A stretch of 64,000 nt of DNA from Rs1 sp029027825 (GTDB taxonomy: Bacteria; Pseudomonadota; Gammaproteobacteria; Pseudomonadales; Balneatricaceae). The position numbers were made by a program, and so were the translations under genes. Under the pieces are notes generated by a model. It worked only from the letters and a program-made list of their open reading frames with translations. It ran no database searches and was not told where the DNA came from. Positions 1 through 8,307 of this stretch are shown here, piece after piece (position 1 is the stretch's first letter; every line of letters starts with the position of its first letter). The stretch spans positions 4,650,001-4,714,000 of the forward strand of contig CP093399.1 of NCBI GenBank assembly GCA_029027825.1, in the 5' to 3' direction.

Positions 1-537
1 AAATTTCTTAACGTACTTCAGGTCCAGTCTCAGCATGAAGTCTTTTTCAGCACGGCGTAATTGCAACAGACTGACCAGAAGGGTATCTGGGTGATTTTGA
101 AAAGCCTTTTCTAAACGGTGAGAGGCCGCTCTTAATTCTCCGTATAAACCGGACTTAGGGTCTAGGCCAATAATGCTTTGCTCTTCGACTAGTTTTGAAA
201 ATTGATCTGTATATAAATTCACTTCTTGTTTAAGTGTTTCTAAATGTTCAATGGGGAGATTATAATTATTAAATATACTTTCAACTTCTTGAATCCGCTC
301 TAGCACAACACTCGCATTAGCTTGGTGCTTCTGTACATACTTGAGGTTTTTTCTCGCAAGGAAATCTTTTTCGTCGCGTCTGAGTTCTAAAATTCCGACT
401 TCAATTGCAGAGCTTAATTCTACGCCTTTGGATAAACCGCTAATCGAACTAGTTGTATAGTTCCTGAGTACCAATAAAATAAGCATACTGATAACCAGTA
501 AAGCAGTGCTCAAAATCAGTTTGTTTTTAATCGTCAT
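1..537 (-). CDS. Methyl-accepting chemotaxis protein, N-terminal part (cut by window edge)
   Basis: The frame is open from an ATG at 535-537 to the window start, giving 179 residues. It begins with a short basic stretch and one hydrophobic membrane segment (about residues 8-22), followed by a long, charged, helical periplasmic region. Two near-identical motifs, LRRDEKDFLAR near residue 55 and LRRAEKDFMLR near residue 165, are the paired helix signatures of HBM-type (helical bimodular) sensor domains of chemoreceptors. The protein would sense a small ligand, often an organic acid, in the periplasm and signal to CheA. The second membrane segment, HAMP and signalling domains lie outside the window, so a sensor kinase with the same sensor domain cannot be excluded. 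Confidence 0.75.
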   Translation of the reverse strand, partial: MTIKNKLILSTALLVISMLILLVLRNYTTSSISGLSKGVELSSAIEVGILELRRDEKDFLARKNLKYVQKHQANASVVLERIQEVESIFNNYNLPIEHLETLKQEVNLYTDQFSKLVEEQSIIGLDPKSGLYGELRAASHRLEKAFQNHPDTLLVSLLQLRRAEKDFMLRLDLKYVKKF

Positions 538-883
538 AAGTTGTTCCCCTGAAAAATACCCTTAATAATTGACATTGTATTATATATATTCGCTATAAGT
601 TATTAAATTGTCATTTAAATTGCGTTAAGGCAAATATTTAAAGGGAAAGTAAGTATGGAAACTATTAAATGGATTGAAAATAAAGGAGAAGCTCTAGTAA
701 ATTGATTTTTGGCCGATATGGGAACTATTTAGTTGGATTTTTTAATTTTCACTGACATGCAAAGTGTTATTAAAATGAGACATGATTTTGACATGATATT
801 ACAAGGCAGTGTTTTTTTGTTTTTCTACACAACACTTTAGCATAGTGAAGTTCTTGTGGTTAAGGTCAGGTTTTATGCATATT
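538..883. other. AT-rich intergenic region, no gene recognised
   Basis: About 345 AT-rich bases separate the chemoreceptor from the first repeat element. A 16-codon frame at 654-704 starts with METIKW and has a fair ribosome-binding site, but it is too short to call. The stretch probably holds the chemoreceptor promoter. Confidence 0.4.
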
Positions 884-1044
884 CCTGAATCAGTGACTTC
901 ACTGCACCATTTAGCGCAAGCTCTTGATTCTACAGCGGTTAGAAAAATACCCGCTGAACCTACGGGTGCAGCTAAGATTTTTACAATTCCACTGTAAAAC
1001 CAATATCTTACACTCTATATTCACTTTGAAGTCACGGATTCAGG
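884..1044 (+). mobile_element. MITE family A, full copy (IS1380-type ends)
   Basis: This 161-bp element starts CCTGAATCAGTGACTTC and ends GAAGTCACGGATTCAGG, so its ends are inverted repeats. It is flanked by a perfect 5-bp duplication, ATATT (879-883 and 1045-1049). It has no coding capacity. The ends match those of the insertion sequence at 46504-48148, so it was probably mobilised in trans by that transposase. Further copies or fragments lie at 6466, 13305, 21000, 26660, 29166, 30155, 30325, 61291 and 62575. Confidence 0.9.
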
Positions 1045-1199
1045 ATATTGGTTGTCTAATAAAATAATCAATACAGAGTGCAAGTTTTGCTGTGCACTCG
1101 TAGAGTAGAGGGATATTTAACGGCTAATTAGCTGGCAAGAAGCTTAATGGAGTTTGGCCCTAGGCTGAGCTTGGGTATGTAGACAATAGATGGTAAATA

Positions 1200-1220
1200 T
1201 CCCGCAGTAAAGATGCGGGA
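1200..1220 (-). terminator. Hairpin downstream of ftnA
   Basis: Perfect 7-bp arms TCCCGCA and TGCGGGA enclose a 7-base loop just after the ferritin stop codon. On the minus strand the hairpin is followed by an AT-rich, T-containing stretch, which fits a weak intrinsic terminator. Confidence 0.55.
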
Positions 1221-1236
1221 CTTAGTCGGGAATTTC

Positions 1237-1770
1237 TTATATAACGGTTGATCCAGGGGCCATAATACTGCCACCGCCATCATTGGCCAAGGCCGCAAAA
1301 TCTTTATCAATTAAGAACATTGCAGGACCATCATTACCAACTAAGGTCAGTTTGTCTAATACACCTTTGAATAATTTCTCCTCTTCGTGTTGCTCAGCGA
1401 CATACCATTGTAGAAAGTTGAATGTCGAGTAGTCCTGCGAGCTAAAAGCGACGTGAGCGAGTTCGTTAATATGCTGAGTGATCAAGCACTCATGCTCCAA
1501 AATTTGTTCGAAAACATCTCTCAGTGAATTAAAACTGTGTGGGGGAGCCTCTATAGTGCCTAAAATAGGCAGCCCGCCGGTTTCTGAAACGTAGGTAAAT
1601 AAACGCTTCATGTGCTCCATTTCTTCATTGGCGTGTTTACGTAAAAACAGTGCCGCGCCATCAAAGCTACGGTCTTCACACCAAGCGCTCATTTGTAAAT
1701 ATAAATTAGAGGAATAAAACTCAAGATTTATCTGTTGGTTTAGCTTATCGGTCATCATTGATGATAGCAT
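1237..1770 (-). CDS. ftnA: Non-haem ferritin
   Basis: This 177-residue cytosolic protein is a bacterial ferritin. It oxidises Fe(II) and stores it as a mineral in a 24-subunit shell. The sequence follows E. coli FtnA closely: NLEFYSSNLYLQMSAWC in helix A, HANEEMEHM with the ferroxidase Glu and His, and FLQWYVAEQHEEEKLF late in the chain. The C-terminus is about ten residues longer than in E. coli and rich in Gly and Ser. The chosen ATG has an AGGTAA ribosome-binding site; internal Met5 and Met6 are less likely starts because the first ATG aligns with FtnA. It is a single gene with a hairpin downstream and an 11-bp inverted repeat about 55 bp upstream. No Fur box is evident. Confidence 0.96.
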   Translation of the reverse strand: MLSSMMTDKLNQQINLEFYSSNLYLQMSAWCEDRSFDGAALFLRKHANEEMEHMKRLFTYVSETGGLPILGTIEAPPHSFNSLRDVFEQILEHECLITQHINELAHVAFSSQDYSTFNFLQWYVAEQHEEEKLFKGVLDKLTLVGNDGPAMFLIDKDFAALANDGGGSIMAPGSTVI

Positions 1771-2215
1771 GTTGTCGTTACCTGGTTATCGAGGAGTCTA
1801 TCGAACTTAGCACTAATCTTCTGCGAACACTCAGAATCTGCTTCAAATCTGAGTGTTCTAGCTAGGATCGACTACGCCGACAGACGCCTGGCTGAGAATA
1901 TGGCGCATAGTCGCGTAAAATGACTATTGGGTCAATCGTTAGTCGATCATTATTCGGGGTTGAGGGCATTTTTTGTCACCTAAAAATTTGCTCTTGGGGT
2001 GATGGTTTTTTATAGCGAGTGTTCGCTAAAATATTTTTGCTTGATCTGCGTTAATAGAGGCGCGCAGATTTTGTTCATGGCTGCCACTTACTACAGTGAA
2101 AATTCAGTGTAAAATGTTGATTATATGGTGTAAATATAGAGTGTAAATATAGAGCGTAGTTATATGCCATCCAAATCAGTCCTACCAAAAAATCTATCAC
2201 AATAATGAGTCTACA
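1771..2215. other. Divergent intergenic region between ftnA and the DUF2726-type gene
   Basis: The 445 bp hold the promoters of both flanking genes. Visible structures are the inverted repeat at 1825-1858, a small palindrome TAGCGAGTGTTCGCTA near 2009, and short direct repeats of GTGTAAATATAGAG near 2131-2157. No gene was seen. Confidence 0.4.
1825..1858. promoter_or_regulatory. 11-bp perfect inverted repeat upstream of ftnA
   Basis: Arms GAACACTCAGA (1825-1835) and TCTGAGTGTTC (1848-1858) are perfect inverted repeats around a 12-base loop, about 55 bp upstream of the ferritin start codon. This could be a leader hairpin or an operator. No known regulator is recognised from the motif. Confidence 0.4.
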
Positions 2216-2728
2216 ATGGAATTATATGCACTGGTGCTAATAGTGGTCGCTGTCTTGGTACTGTTAGCGCTCTTGATTAAATTATGCAGACAAACTGCCG
2301 CTAGTATTGATGTTGTTCCTTTTACTAAACAAGAGCGGTTTTTCTACGGTATGCTCTGTCAGGCGGTGTCAGGAAGAGCGATTGTGCTTGGGAAATTGAG
2401 AATCAAGGATGTCGAGCGAGCCAATAAACCAGCCTTGATATCCGGCAAAAGAGCTTATAAGAAAATAGCCGGTAGATACTTTGACTTTATAATTTTTGAT
2501 CCAGTAACGGCGAAAATTATCGCGGTGATTAGCTTAGAGGCAGTCGGTAATCAGTCGGAAAAAAGTATCAGAGAGCAAAGAAGCTTGGCTGGGTTGTGTC
2601 AAAATGCTGGAGTTAAGCTGTTGAATTTTCAACTCGCCAAAACTTACGATGTACATCATATTTTCTCGAGCATCTACCCAGCGCAAAAGAATAACAGACT
2701 AGTAGCACTGGTTCAGAGCGAGTCCTAA
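2216..2728 (+). CDS. Membrane-anchored DUF2726-type protein
   Basis: This 170-residue protein opens with one strongly hydrophobic helix (about residues 3-23), so it is probably anchored in the inner membrane with a cytosolic C-terminal domain. The pattern FDFIIFDPVTAKIIAVISLE followed by a distant VKLLNF matches the core of DUF2726 proteins, which resemble the PD-(D/E)XK nuclease fold. The usual Asp-Asp after ISLE is replaced by ALA-type residues (EAVG), so any nuclease activity is doubtful. No partner gene is adjacent: ftnA is divergent and the dehydratase follows 228 bp later. The biochemical function is unknown. Confidence 0.6.
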   Translation: MELYALVLIVVAVLVLLALLIKLCRQTAASIDVVPFTKQERFFYGMLCQAVSGRAIVLGKLRIKDVERANKPALISGKRAYKKIAGRYFDFIIFDPVTAKIIAVISLEAVGNQSEKSIREQRSLAGLCQNAGVKLLNFQLAKTYDVHHIFSSIYPAQKNNRLVALVQSES

Positions 2729-2956
2729 TCCGCTACCCGACTTTCATCTGCTGTTTTGCTGGTACATTTCAGTTTACTCATTGTGCCGGTATTCAGTCCT
2801 AAAATAGCTGATTATGAAAAATAAAGTAATGGCTGGCTGTTTCTTAAGATTCTAATGAATGCCCGACAAGAAAGCTGCTAGTTTAGATGTTCGCATCCCC
2901 CCTGGCAGCATAGAATGACTGCTAATATCTCCTAATCATAATCAAAAGGTCCTGTC

Positions 2957-3955
2957 GTGTTAATTGAGCAAATTAATTTGCAGTTTATTCAGCAGGCGGC
3001 AAAAACAATTGCTAATATTGCCTGTCGCACCCCGCTTATAAAATCTATCGGCCTATCCCAGCTATGTAATAAAAATATTTATCTGAAGATGGAAACCATG
3101 CAGCATACAGGAGCTTTTAAGCTTAGGGGTGCTGCCAATAGGATGTTGAATTTATCTGAGCGCCAAAAAAAGGCGGGAGTAATCACCACGTCCAGTGGCA
3201 ATCACGGTCGAGCTGTTGCATATGTGGCTAATGTTTTAGGGATTAAAGCGACTATTTATATGAGCAAGTTAGTCCCTGCTAATAAGGTGGCGGGTATTCA
3301 GCAGCTCGGAGCCGAGGTGGTTATTTATGGGGATGATCAAGACATCGCAACGCAGAGGGCGATTGAGATTGCCAAACAGCAGAACATGACCTTTATCTCG
3401 GCGTTTGATGATCCTTATGTCATTGCCGGACAGGGCAGCATCGCTTTAGAAATACTTGAAGAGCGCCCTGAAATTGATACGATTATTACGCAGTTGAGTG
3501 GCGGCGGCTTAGCGAGTGGTATCGCCGTCGCCGCCAAAGCTTTAAAACCTGAGATTAAGATCATCGGTGTGTCACTGGTAGCAGGTGCCGCAATGTATGA
3601 AAGCATTAAAGCCGGTAAAATAGTTGATGTGACGGAGCTGCCCAGTGTTGCCGATGCTCTACCCGGCGCTATACCTAGGGATAATAAGTATACATTTGAT
3701 ATTTGCCGGCGCTTGCTAGATGAAATTGTACAAGTTTCGGATCCGCAAATTATTGCTGCCATGCAGTACAGTTTTGCGCGGGAAAAATTAGTGCTGGAGG
3801 GCGGGGGAGCAGCGACAATTGCCGCGGTTTTACAGCAGCTTGAGATGATTGATACTGATACTGCGCCGGTGGAGTTCGGGAAAAATGTAGCATTGATTTG
3901 CAGTGGCGATAATGTCGACACAGATCAATTTCTTGAGTATTTACAACAAGGGTGA
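2957..3955 (+). CDS. Threonine/serine dehydratase-like PLP enzyme (EutB-like)
   Basis: This 332-residue cytosolic enzyme is a fold-type II PLP protein that should deaminate a hydroxy-amino acid to a 2-oxo acid. HTGAFKLRGA near residue 52 holds the Schiff-base lysine, TTSSGNHGRA binds the carboxylate, and SGGGLASG is the phosphate-binding loop. There is no C-terminal ACT domain, so it is the short catabolic type rather than the isoleucine-feedback IlvA. Overall it resembles EutB of hydroxyectoine degradation as much as TdcB. The start is GTG with AAAAGG seven bases upstream. It converges with the homoserine kinase gene, and the EutC-like enzyme lies nearby, so the two strands probably form one amino-acid catabolic module. 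The substrate is not proven. Confidence 0.85.
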   Translation: MLIEQINLQFIQQAAKTIANIACRTPLIKSIGLSQLCNKNIYLKMETMQHTGAFKLRGAANRMLNLSERQKKAGVITTSSGNHGRAVAYVANVLGIKATIYMSKLVPANKVAGIQQLGAEVVIYGDDQDIATQRAIEIAKQQNMTFISAFDDPYVIAGQGSIALEILEERPEIDTIITQLSGGGLASGIAVAAKALKPEIKIIGVSLVAGAAMYESIKAGKIVDVTELPSVADALPGAIPRDNKYTFDICRRLLDEIVQVSDPQIIAAMQYSFAREKLVLEGGGAATIAAVLQQLEMIDTDTAPVEFGKNVALICSGDNVDTDQFLEYLQQG

Positions 3956-4032
3956 GTGTTAAGCACCGTCGCGGAAGTTTACTGAGTGCAGACTATATTC
4001 AGCAAGCCTTCCCAGCTATAAAACGGGCGTGT

Positions 4033-4980
4033 TTAAGGCGAAAAAATCTTGGTGATAAATTCATCTTTAGCAATAGCCAGTACTTGGTCGGCAATATTTT
4101 TCATTGCTAAATAATGGTCAAACATGCTCTGTTCTGGGTTCGTGTACTGATAATTTTGGTGTCGCCAAAAAGCGGTGGCAGTTGCTCCATAGACGGTAAA
4201 AGCTTGCAGGGCGTTTCTTTCAAGGTCATTCAGAATAATATTTTGTTGATAACCTTGTATCAGACTTTGTGCCTTAGCGAGCGATACCCGGCCATTGTCG
4301 CAACAAGTACCGACTATCATCATGCCGATATCAAAGACTCGATAGTAAAAACAAGCCTCTTCAAAGTCCATAATGATTGCACTTTTTGCATCTTGACTGA
4401 CGATGATATTGTCACTAAAAATATCACTGTGGATTATGCTCTTGGGTAAGTCTTGGCTAATGTAGCTTTGGATGTACTGACTGGTGTTGACTAACCAAGC
4501 ATAAAAGTCAGAATCGGCGGAGTATGCTCGCACTTGCGAGAATTTAGTGTAATTGTAACTGACATTGTCGGGTAGATAATCCGGTGCTTTTAAGCTGTGC
4601 AGGGTAGCGAGTTGCGCCCCTAGGGAAAATAGTAACGGAGCATCGATGGCTGCTAAAATAGAGCCTTCAATAAAATTTTTCAAGATCACAGCCCTACCGT
4701 TATAGAGGCTGATATCTTGCCCTGCTAAGTTTTTTACTAAAGTAGAAGTGTGGAACTGCTGCGCTGCTAAATAGTTTAATAGAGCGACCAGTTGCCGGCT
4801 TTTTTGCAATGATTTTTGCTCACAAATAGTGAGCACGTACTTACTGTTAACGCTGTTAATTAGATAGTTACTGTTTTCAGACCCACCACTTAACAGTGTG
4901 TAAGAAGTCAACTCAGTAATCCCATAAGGGGCGAGAATACTGAGTATTTGAGGGCTGTTTAACTGTGAATTGGCCGTCAT
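4033..4980 (-). CDS. thrB: Homoserine kinase, choline-kinase fold (ThrB2)
   Basis: The 315-residue protein has the aminoglycoside/choline kinase fold of type II homoserine kinases, not the GHMP fold of E. coli ThrB. A nucleotide loop GGSENSNYLI lies near residue 32. The catalytic motif IIHSDIFSDNIIV (about 182-194) and the metal-binding DFEEACFYYRVFDIG follow. It should phosphorylate homoserine to O-phosphohomoserine, the substrate of threonine synthase. Its ATG overlaps the threonine synthase stop by four bases (ATGA), indicating translational coupling. A related small-molecule kinase is possible, but the pairing with thrC strongly favours this call. Confidence 0.85.
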   Translation of the reverse strand: MTANSQLNSPQILSILAPYGITELTSYTLLSGGSENSNYLINSVNSKYVLTICEQKSLQKSRQLVALLNYLAAQQFHTSTLVKNLAGQDISLYNGRAVILKNFIEGSILAAIDAPLLFSLGAQLATLHSLKAPDYLPDNVSYNYTKFSQVRAYSADSDFYAWLVNTSQYIQSYISQDLPKSIIHSDIFSDNIIVSQDAKSAIIMDFEEACFYYRVFDIGMMIVGTCCDNGRVSLAKAQSLIQGYQQNIILNDLERNALQAFTVYGATATAFWRHQNYQYTNPEQSMFDHYLAMKNIADQVLAIAKDEFITKIFSP

Positions 4981-6440
4981 TTAATTACATTTAACTCCCA
5001 GTTTTCTAACATTGCATGCATAAGTGCGCTCTGTAAGTTTTTGTATTCACAGAGGTATACTTTTTGACAGTGAATTTTGGCGGTTTCTATGCTGTGATGA
5101 ATAGCGGCTTCCGGAAGTTGCTGACACTCTAGTGCCTGACGAATAATCTCGGGAAACTTGGCCGGGTGGGCGGTCGCTAAGCAAATCAGCTTCTCTGCAC
5201 TGAACTGCTTTGGTAAGGTGGTGGCAAGAGCATCGCTTGCCTGTAGAGCTACGGCACTATGGGGATCTAGTAAGTAGCCCTCACGGTGATAAATGTCGTT
5301 TATAACACTCAAGGTCTGCTGATCGGATGCGCTGTAAGCTTGGAACCCCGCTTGATAGCGACGCACAGTTTCGCTGTCAAATTCAACTTTACCGGTTGCT
5401 TGAAACTGCTCCATCCAAGACTTTATTTTGTTGCTATCTTTATCTACTTTGAAATATAAATAGCGCCAAAAATTAATCGGTATCAGAATATCAATGGCAG
5501 ATGAAACAGTGTTTTTAAGTGGAGCTTTACTGAAGACTCCCCGCTGAAAAATTCTATTCAGACAGGCGTTTTCGTTATTTGCGGCGATCAAGTTATTAAT
5601 CGGCAACCCCATTTCTCTGGCTATAGCCCCCGCACATAAATTGCCAAATCCGCCTGAGGGGACTGAAAAATTAACTTTTTCGTCTAGATTATCCATCACT
5701 TGTAAATAGCCAAAGAAATAATGCACCGTTTGCATCATAATCCGGCCCCAGTTAATAGAATTAACGCTGGAGAGGTTTAGACTTTCTTTAAACTCAGCAT
5801 CAGCATAGAGTTTGCTGATCACCGCATCTAAATCATCACCGCCATCCGCACAGTTACTAACGGCCACTGGGTGTATATTGGCGTGTTGTAAATGGGTCAT
5901 TTGCTGTTCTTGCTCAGCAGTTATCATCTCTTTAGGATACAAAACCCAGGCGTCTAAATTAGATTTTCCCGCGCTAAAATAGGCTGCTGCAGGGCCGGTA
6001 TCACCCGTAGTAGCAACAATCAATGTCAGTCGGTGTGATTTTCTGACTAAAAAGAAATTCACTAAGTTAACTAGAAAAGCCAGTCCCACGTCTTTAAAGG
6101 AGAGTGTAGGGCCATGGAATAATTCCATGATATAAGTGTCTTTCCTGCTCTGTAGTTTATGCAGTGGGATAATACTGGTTTTGGTAAAAGGGGCGTACGC
6201 AGTACTTAAAATTTGTCGTAATTCAGCGGCGGATACTATTGAACGATCAATGAATAATGACAGTATCTCGAAGGCCAGATCGACATAACTTAAATTTTTC
6301 CACTGCTGTAACTGCTGCTTTGATATTTTTGGCAGCGTCTCGGGGACGTAAAGACCGCCGTCCTCAGCAAAACCATCCAGAATAGCCGTTTCAAAATCGA
6401 CCGCTGTGCCACCGCCTGTGATACTGACGAACTTTTTCAT
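4977..6440 (-). CDS. thrC: Threonine synthase
   Basis: The 487-residue PLP enzyme converts O-phosphohomoserine to threonine. It belongs to the longer E. coli/yeast class: the N-terminal segment GFAEDGGLYVPE near residue 24, the Schiff-base lysine in HGPTLSFKDVG (about 109-119), and the phosphate-binding loop VPSGGFGNLCAG are all present. It is followed directly by the kinase gene with a 4-bp overlap. A repeat element separates it from the upstream EutC-like gene, so the operon is interrupted at 6466-6604. No homoserine dehydrogenase gene is in the window, which suggests either a relocated pathway pair or a dedicated catabolic use of homoserine. Confidence 0.93.
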   Translation of the reverse strand: MKKFVSITGGGTAVDFETAILDGFAEDGGLYVPETLPKISKQQLQQWKNLSYVDLAFEILSLFIDRSIVSAAELRQILSTAYAPFTKTSIIPLHKLQSRKDTYIMELFHGPTLSFKDVGLAFLVNLVNFFLVRKSHRLTLIVATTGDTGPAAAYFSAGKSNLDAWVLYPKEMITAEQEQQMTHLQHANIHPVAVSNCADGGDDLDAVISKLYADAEFKESLNLSSVNSINWGRIMMQTVHYFFGYLQVMDNLDEKVNFSVPSGGFGNLCAGAIAREMGLPINNLIAANNENACLNRIFQRGVFSKAPLKNTVSSAIDILIPINFWRYLYFKVDKDSNKIKSWMEQFQATGKVEFDSETVRRYQAGFQAYSASDQQTLSVINDIYHREGYLLDPHSAVALQASDALATTLPKQFSAEKLICLATAHPAKFPEIIRQALECQQLPEAAIHHSIETAKIHCQKVYLCEYKNLQSALMHAMLENWELNVIK

Positions 6441-6465
6441 ATCATGAACCTTATTATTTTAAATA

Positions 6466-6604
6466 TCTGGATCCGTGACTTAAAAGAGGATGCAGAGTGT
6501 AAAATTTTGGTATTTACAATACCGTTGAAAATCTTAGCTGCTCTCTATTGCTGCATCCTTGGGGAGCCTCTGAACAAGTCACATATGGAAGTCACTGATT
6601 CCGG
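6466..6604. mobile_element. MITE family A copy overlapping a gene end
   Basis: The left end, CTGGATCCGTGACTTAAAA at 6467, is almost identical to the left end of the insertion sequence at 46504. The right end reads GAAGTCACTGATTCCGG at 6588-6604. It lies between thrC and the EutC-like gene and supplies the last codons (CGG AAT CAG) and the TGA stop of the latter. No target duplication is clear. Confidence 0.8.
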
Positions 6605-7545
6605 ATAGAATTAACATACACGGCTTTGGCTATCATCATATCTTGCACTGCGACTCCCGTTAAATCTACCAGCGTAATTTGTTGATCATTCAAGCGCTGT
6701 AATTTAGGATCCTGTATCGCAGTGCCTAGCTCAATTATTGCTGAGGGCGCTATTTCTCCGGCTCTTACCGCTTGAAACACTTCACCTCTACTGTGGCTTT
6801 GAGGCACACTGTCGACCACTACAATATCTGCTTTTTTAAGAATGCCAGCCGCGAGCTCTTGTTTGTTCGCAGTGTCGGCACCGATGGCGGTGATATGGGT
6901 TCCAGGCTGTATATCGTCGGCCTGCAATAGTGCTGTTTCGCTGGGAGTGGTAGTGACAATGAGATTGGCATGGCTAGCCACCTGACGTGGACTGCTGGCA
7001 ATATTAACCTGGAATTCACTGGGCAGCTGGGCGGCGAATTTGGCGAGGTTTTTAGCGTCTCTTCCCCATACCCAGATCGTTTTACAAGGTGTGTGCTGCT
7101 GTAAATGCAATAGCTGTAAACGAGCTTGAATACCCGTGCCGATAATGCCGATGGCTGTAATCTTTTTAGGGGCAAAGTATTTTGCCGCTAGCGCACCAGC
7201 TGCAGCGGTACGAATATCAGTGAGGTGACCTTGATCTAATAAAACCGCTTTAGGTACGCCGGTTTTTTGATCAAATAGCAACATTAGCCCCTGACTAGAA
7301 GCAATTCCCTGCTGGGGATTTTGATAGAAGCCAGAGGCTATTTTTACCACATAATAGTCATCGTTTTTAATATAGCAATATTTAATGTGTACATCGCCTT
7401 TAGGTTCATCAAACAATAATTCTCCGACTGGAGGTACAATCGCATTACCATTGCTGTATTGAATAAATGCTTCTTGCATCGCATTCAGCAGATCAATATT
7501 AGCGAGACTGGCCTTTATTTGCTCGAGTTTAATAATGCTGGTCAA
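6592..7545 (-). CDS. Ornithine cyclodeaminase / mu-crystallin family enzyme (EutC-like)
   Basis: The 317-residue protein belongs to the NAD(P)-dependent ornithine cyclodeaminase family, which includes imine reductases, alanine dehydrogenases and EutC of hydroxyectoine degradation. The Rossmann loop IGIIGTGIQARLQ lies near residue 135. LTDIRTAAAGALAAKYFAP and DLTGVAVQDMMIAKAVY are family hallmarks. HIKYCYI and YYVVKIASGFY near residues 53-73 resemble EutC. The final residues (RNQ) and the stop codon come from the end of a repeat element, just beyond the family's normal end, so function is probably kept. Upstream lies an 11-bp tandem repeat, then the AsnC-type gene. The substrate is inferred to be a 2-amino or 2-imino acid from the neighbouring dehydratase. 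Confidence 0.8.
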   Translation of the reverse strand: MTSIIKLEQIKASLANIDLLNAMQEAFIQYSNGNAIVPPVGELLFDEPKGDVHIKYCYIKNDDYYVVKIASGFYQNPQQGIASSQGLMLLFDQKTGVPKAVLLDQGHLTDIRTAAAGALAAKYFAPKKITAIGIIGTGIQARLQLLHLQQHTPCKTIWVWGRDAKNLAKFAAQLPSEFQVNIASSPRQVASHANLIVTTTPSETALLQADDIQPGTHITAIGADTANKQELAAGILKKADIVVVDSVPQSHSRGEVFQAVRAGEIAPSAIIELGTAIQDPKLQRLNDQQITLVDLTGVAVQDMMIAKAVYVNSIRNQ

Positions 7546-7587
7546 AATAGTACCTTCGCTGTGGTTATTTGTTAGCGTTTAGCTATC

Positions 7588-7631
7588 GCTTAATTAGGGC
7601 TGGATTAGGGCTTAATTAGGGCTTAATTATA
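7588..7631. repeat. Four tandem 11-bp repeats upstream of the EutC-like gene
   Basis: Units GCTTAATTAGG, GCTGGATTAGG, GCTTAATTAGG and GCTTAATTATA run head to tail 43 to 86 bp upstream of the start codon. The 11-bp spacing puts each unit on the same helical face, as expected for a cooperatively bound Lrp/AsnC-type regulator such as the neighbouring gene product. It could also be simple slippage. Confidence 0.6.
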
Positions 7632-7866
7632 GGTGCATGTAGCCATTTTGAGCAGCAATAAATAAAGTAATATCGGGGGTAAAGTATACAAAGTGAGGTA
7701 TTTAATAGCTGATAATTTATAGATGAATGTGCCGGTTGGATAAGCTTGGGTATTGAATTTAAAATAGTGACTGTGGGATCTTTCGCGGTGTTATTTGGGA
7801 GGAGTAAACTGTCTAAGGTCTACTTTTGCTCGCTTTTGTCACTATTTTTAGGTCAAGCTTTCAGCC

Positions 7867-8307
7867 CTATTTAAAAGAGGGCGGCAACCTTTCGGACACG
7901 GTCTCAGATAAAATTAAGGATGTTTCAGTTTTACAAATATCGATTAAAGATTCGAGTAATTGGTCAAGTTCAGACATTGTGGCGACAGCAATACGAAATA
8001 TAAAGGCTTTTTCACCAGTCACATTGTAACATTCGGTAATTGCCGGGCATTGTGTTGCAAATTTTTTGAATTGATGTTCTTTTCCAGTGAATACATCGGC
8101 CTGTACAAAGCCTGAAATGGCATAGCCAATAGAATCTGCAGCTGTCTTTAGATGGTAGCCTAAAATAATATTCTGCTCCTCCATCTTCTCGATTCGCTCT
8201 TTCACAGCGGGGGCGGAAAGATGTACGAGTTTGGATAGTTCAGAAATGGTGATTCTGGAGTTTTCCGACAATATGCGAATGATTTTTTTATTGATGTTAT
8301 CCAACAT
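7867..8307 (-). CDS. Lrp/AsnC family transcriptional regulator
   Basis: The 146-residue protein has the N-terminal winged helix of the family, LDNINKKIIRILSENSRIT followed by the recognition helix region SELSKLVHLSAPAVKERIEKME. A C-terminal RAM/ligand-binding domain includes ECYNVTGEKAFIFRI. Such proteins form octamers that respond to amino acids. It is the first gene of the leftward amino-acid cluster, so it most likely controls the EutC-like, thrC and thrB genes. The ATG start matches the family length of about 150 residues. Confidence 0.9.
   Translation of the reverse strand: MLDNINKKIIRILSENSRITISELSKLVHLSAPAVKERIEKMEEQNIILGYHLKTAADSIGYAISGFVQADVFTGKEHQFKKFATQCPAITECYNVTGEKAFIFRIAVATMSELDQLLESLIDICKTETSLILSETVSERLPPSFK

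Noticed and set aside
654..704. 16-codon frame METIKW... with a fair ribosome-binding site
   Set aside because: The start resembles a hemerythrin N-terminus, but nothing follows it. It is too short to support as a gene or relic.
809..997. Open frame of 62 codons across the first repeat
   Set aside because: It reads through the MITE at 884-1044. The same false frame recurs in other repeat copies (for example 26552-26878), so it reflects the repeat and not a gene.
2957..7545. Ectoine/hydroxyectoine degradation cluster
   Set aside because: EutB- and EutC-like genes are present, but doeA, doeB and an ectoine transporter are missing, and thrB and thrC fill the cluster instead.
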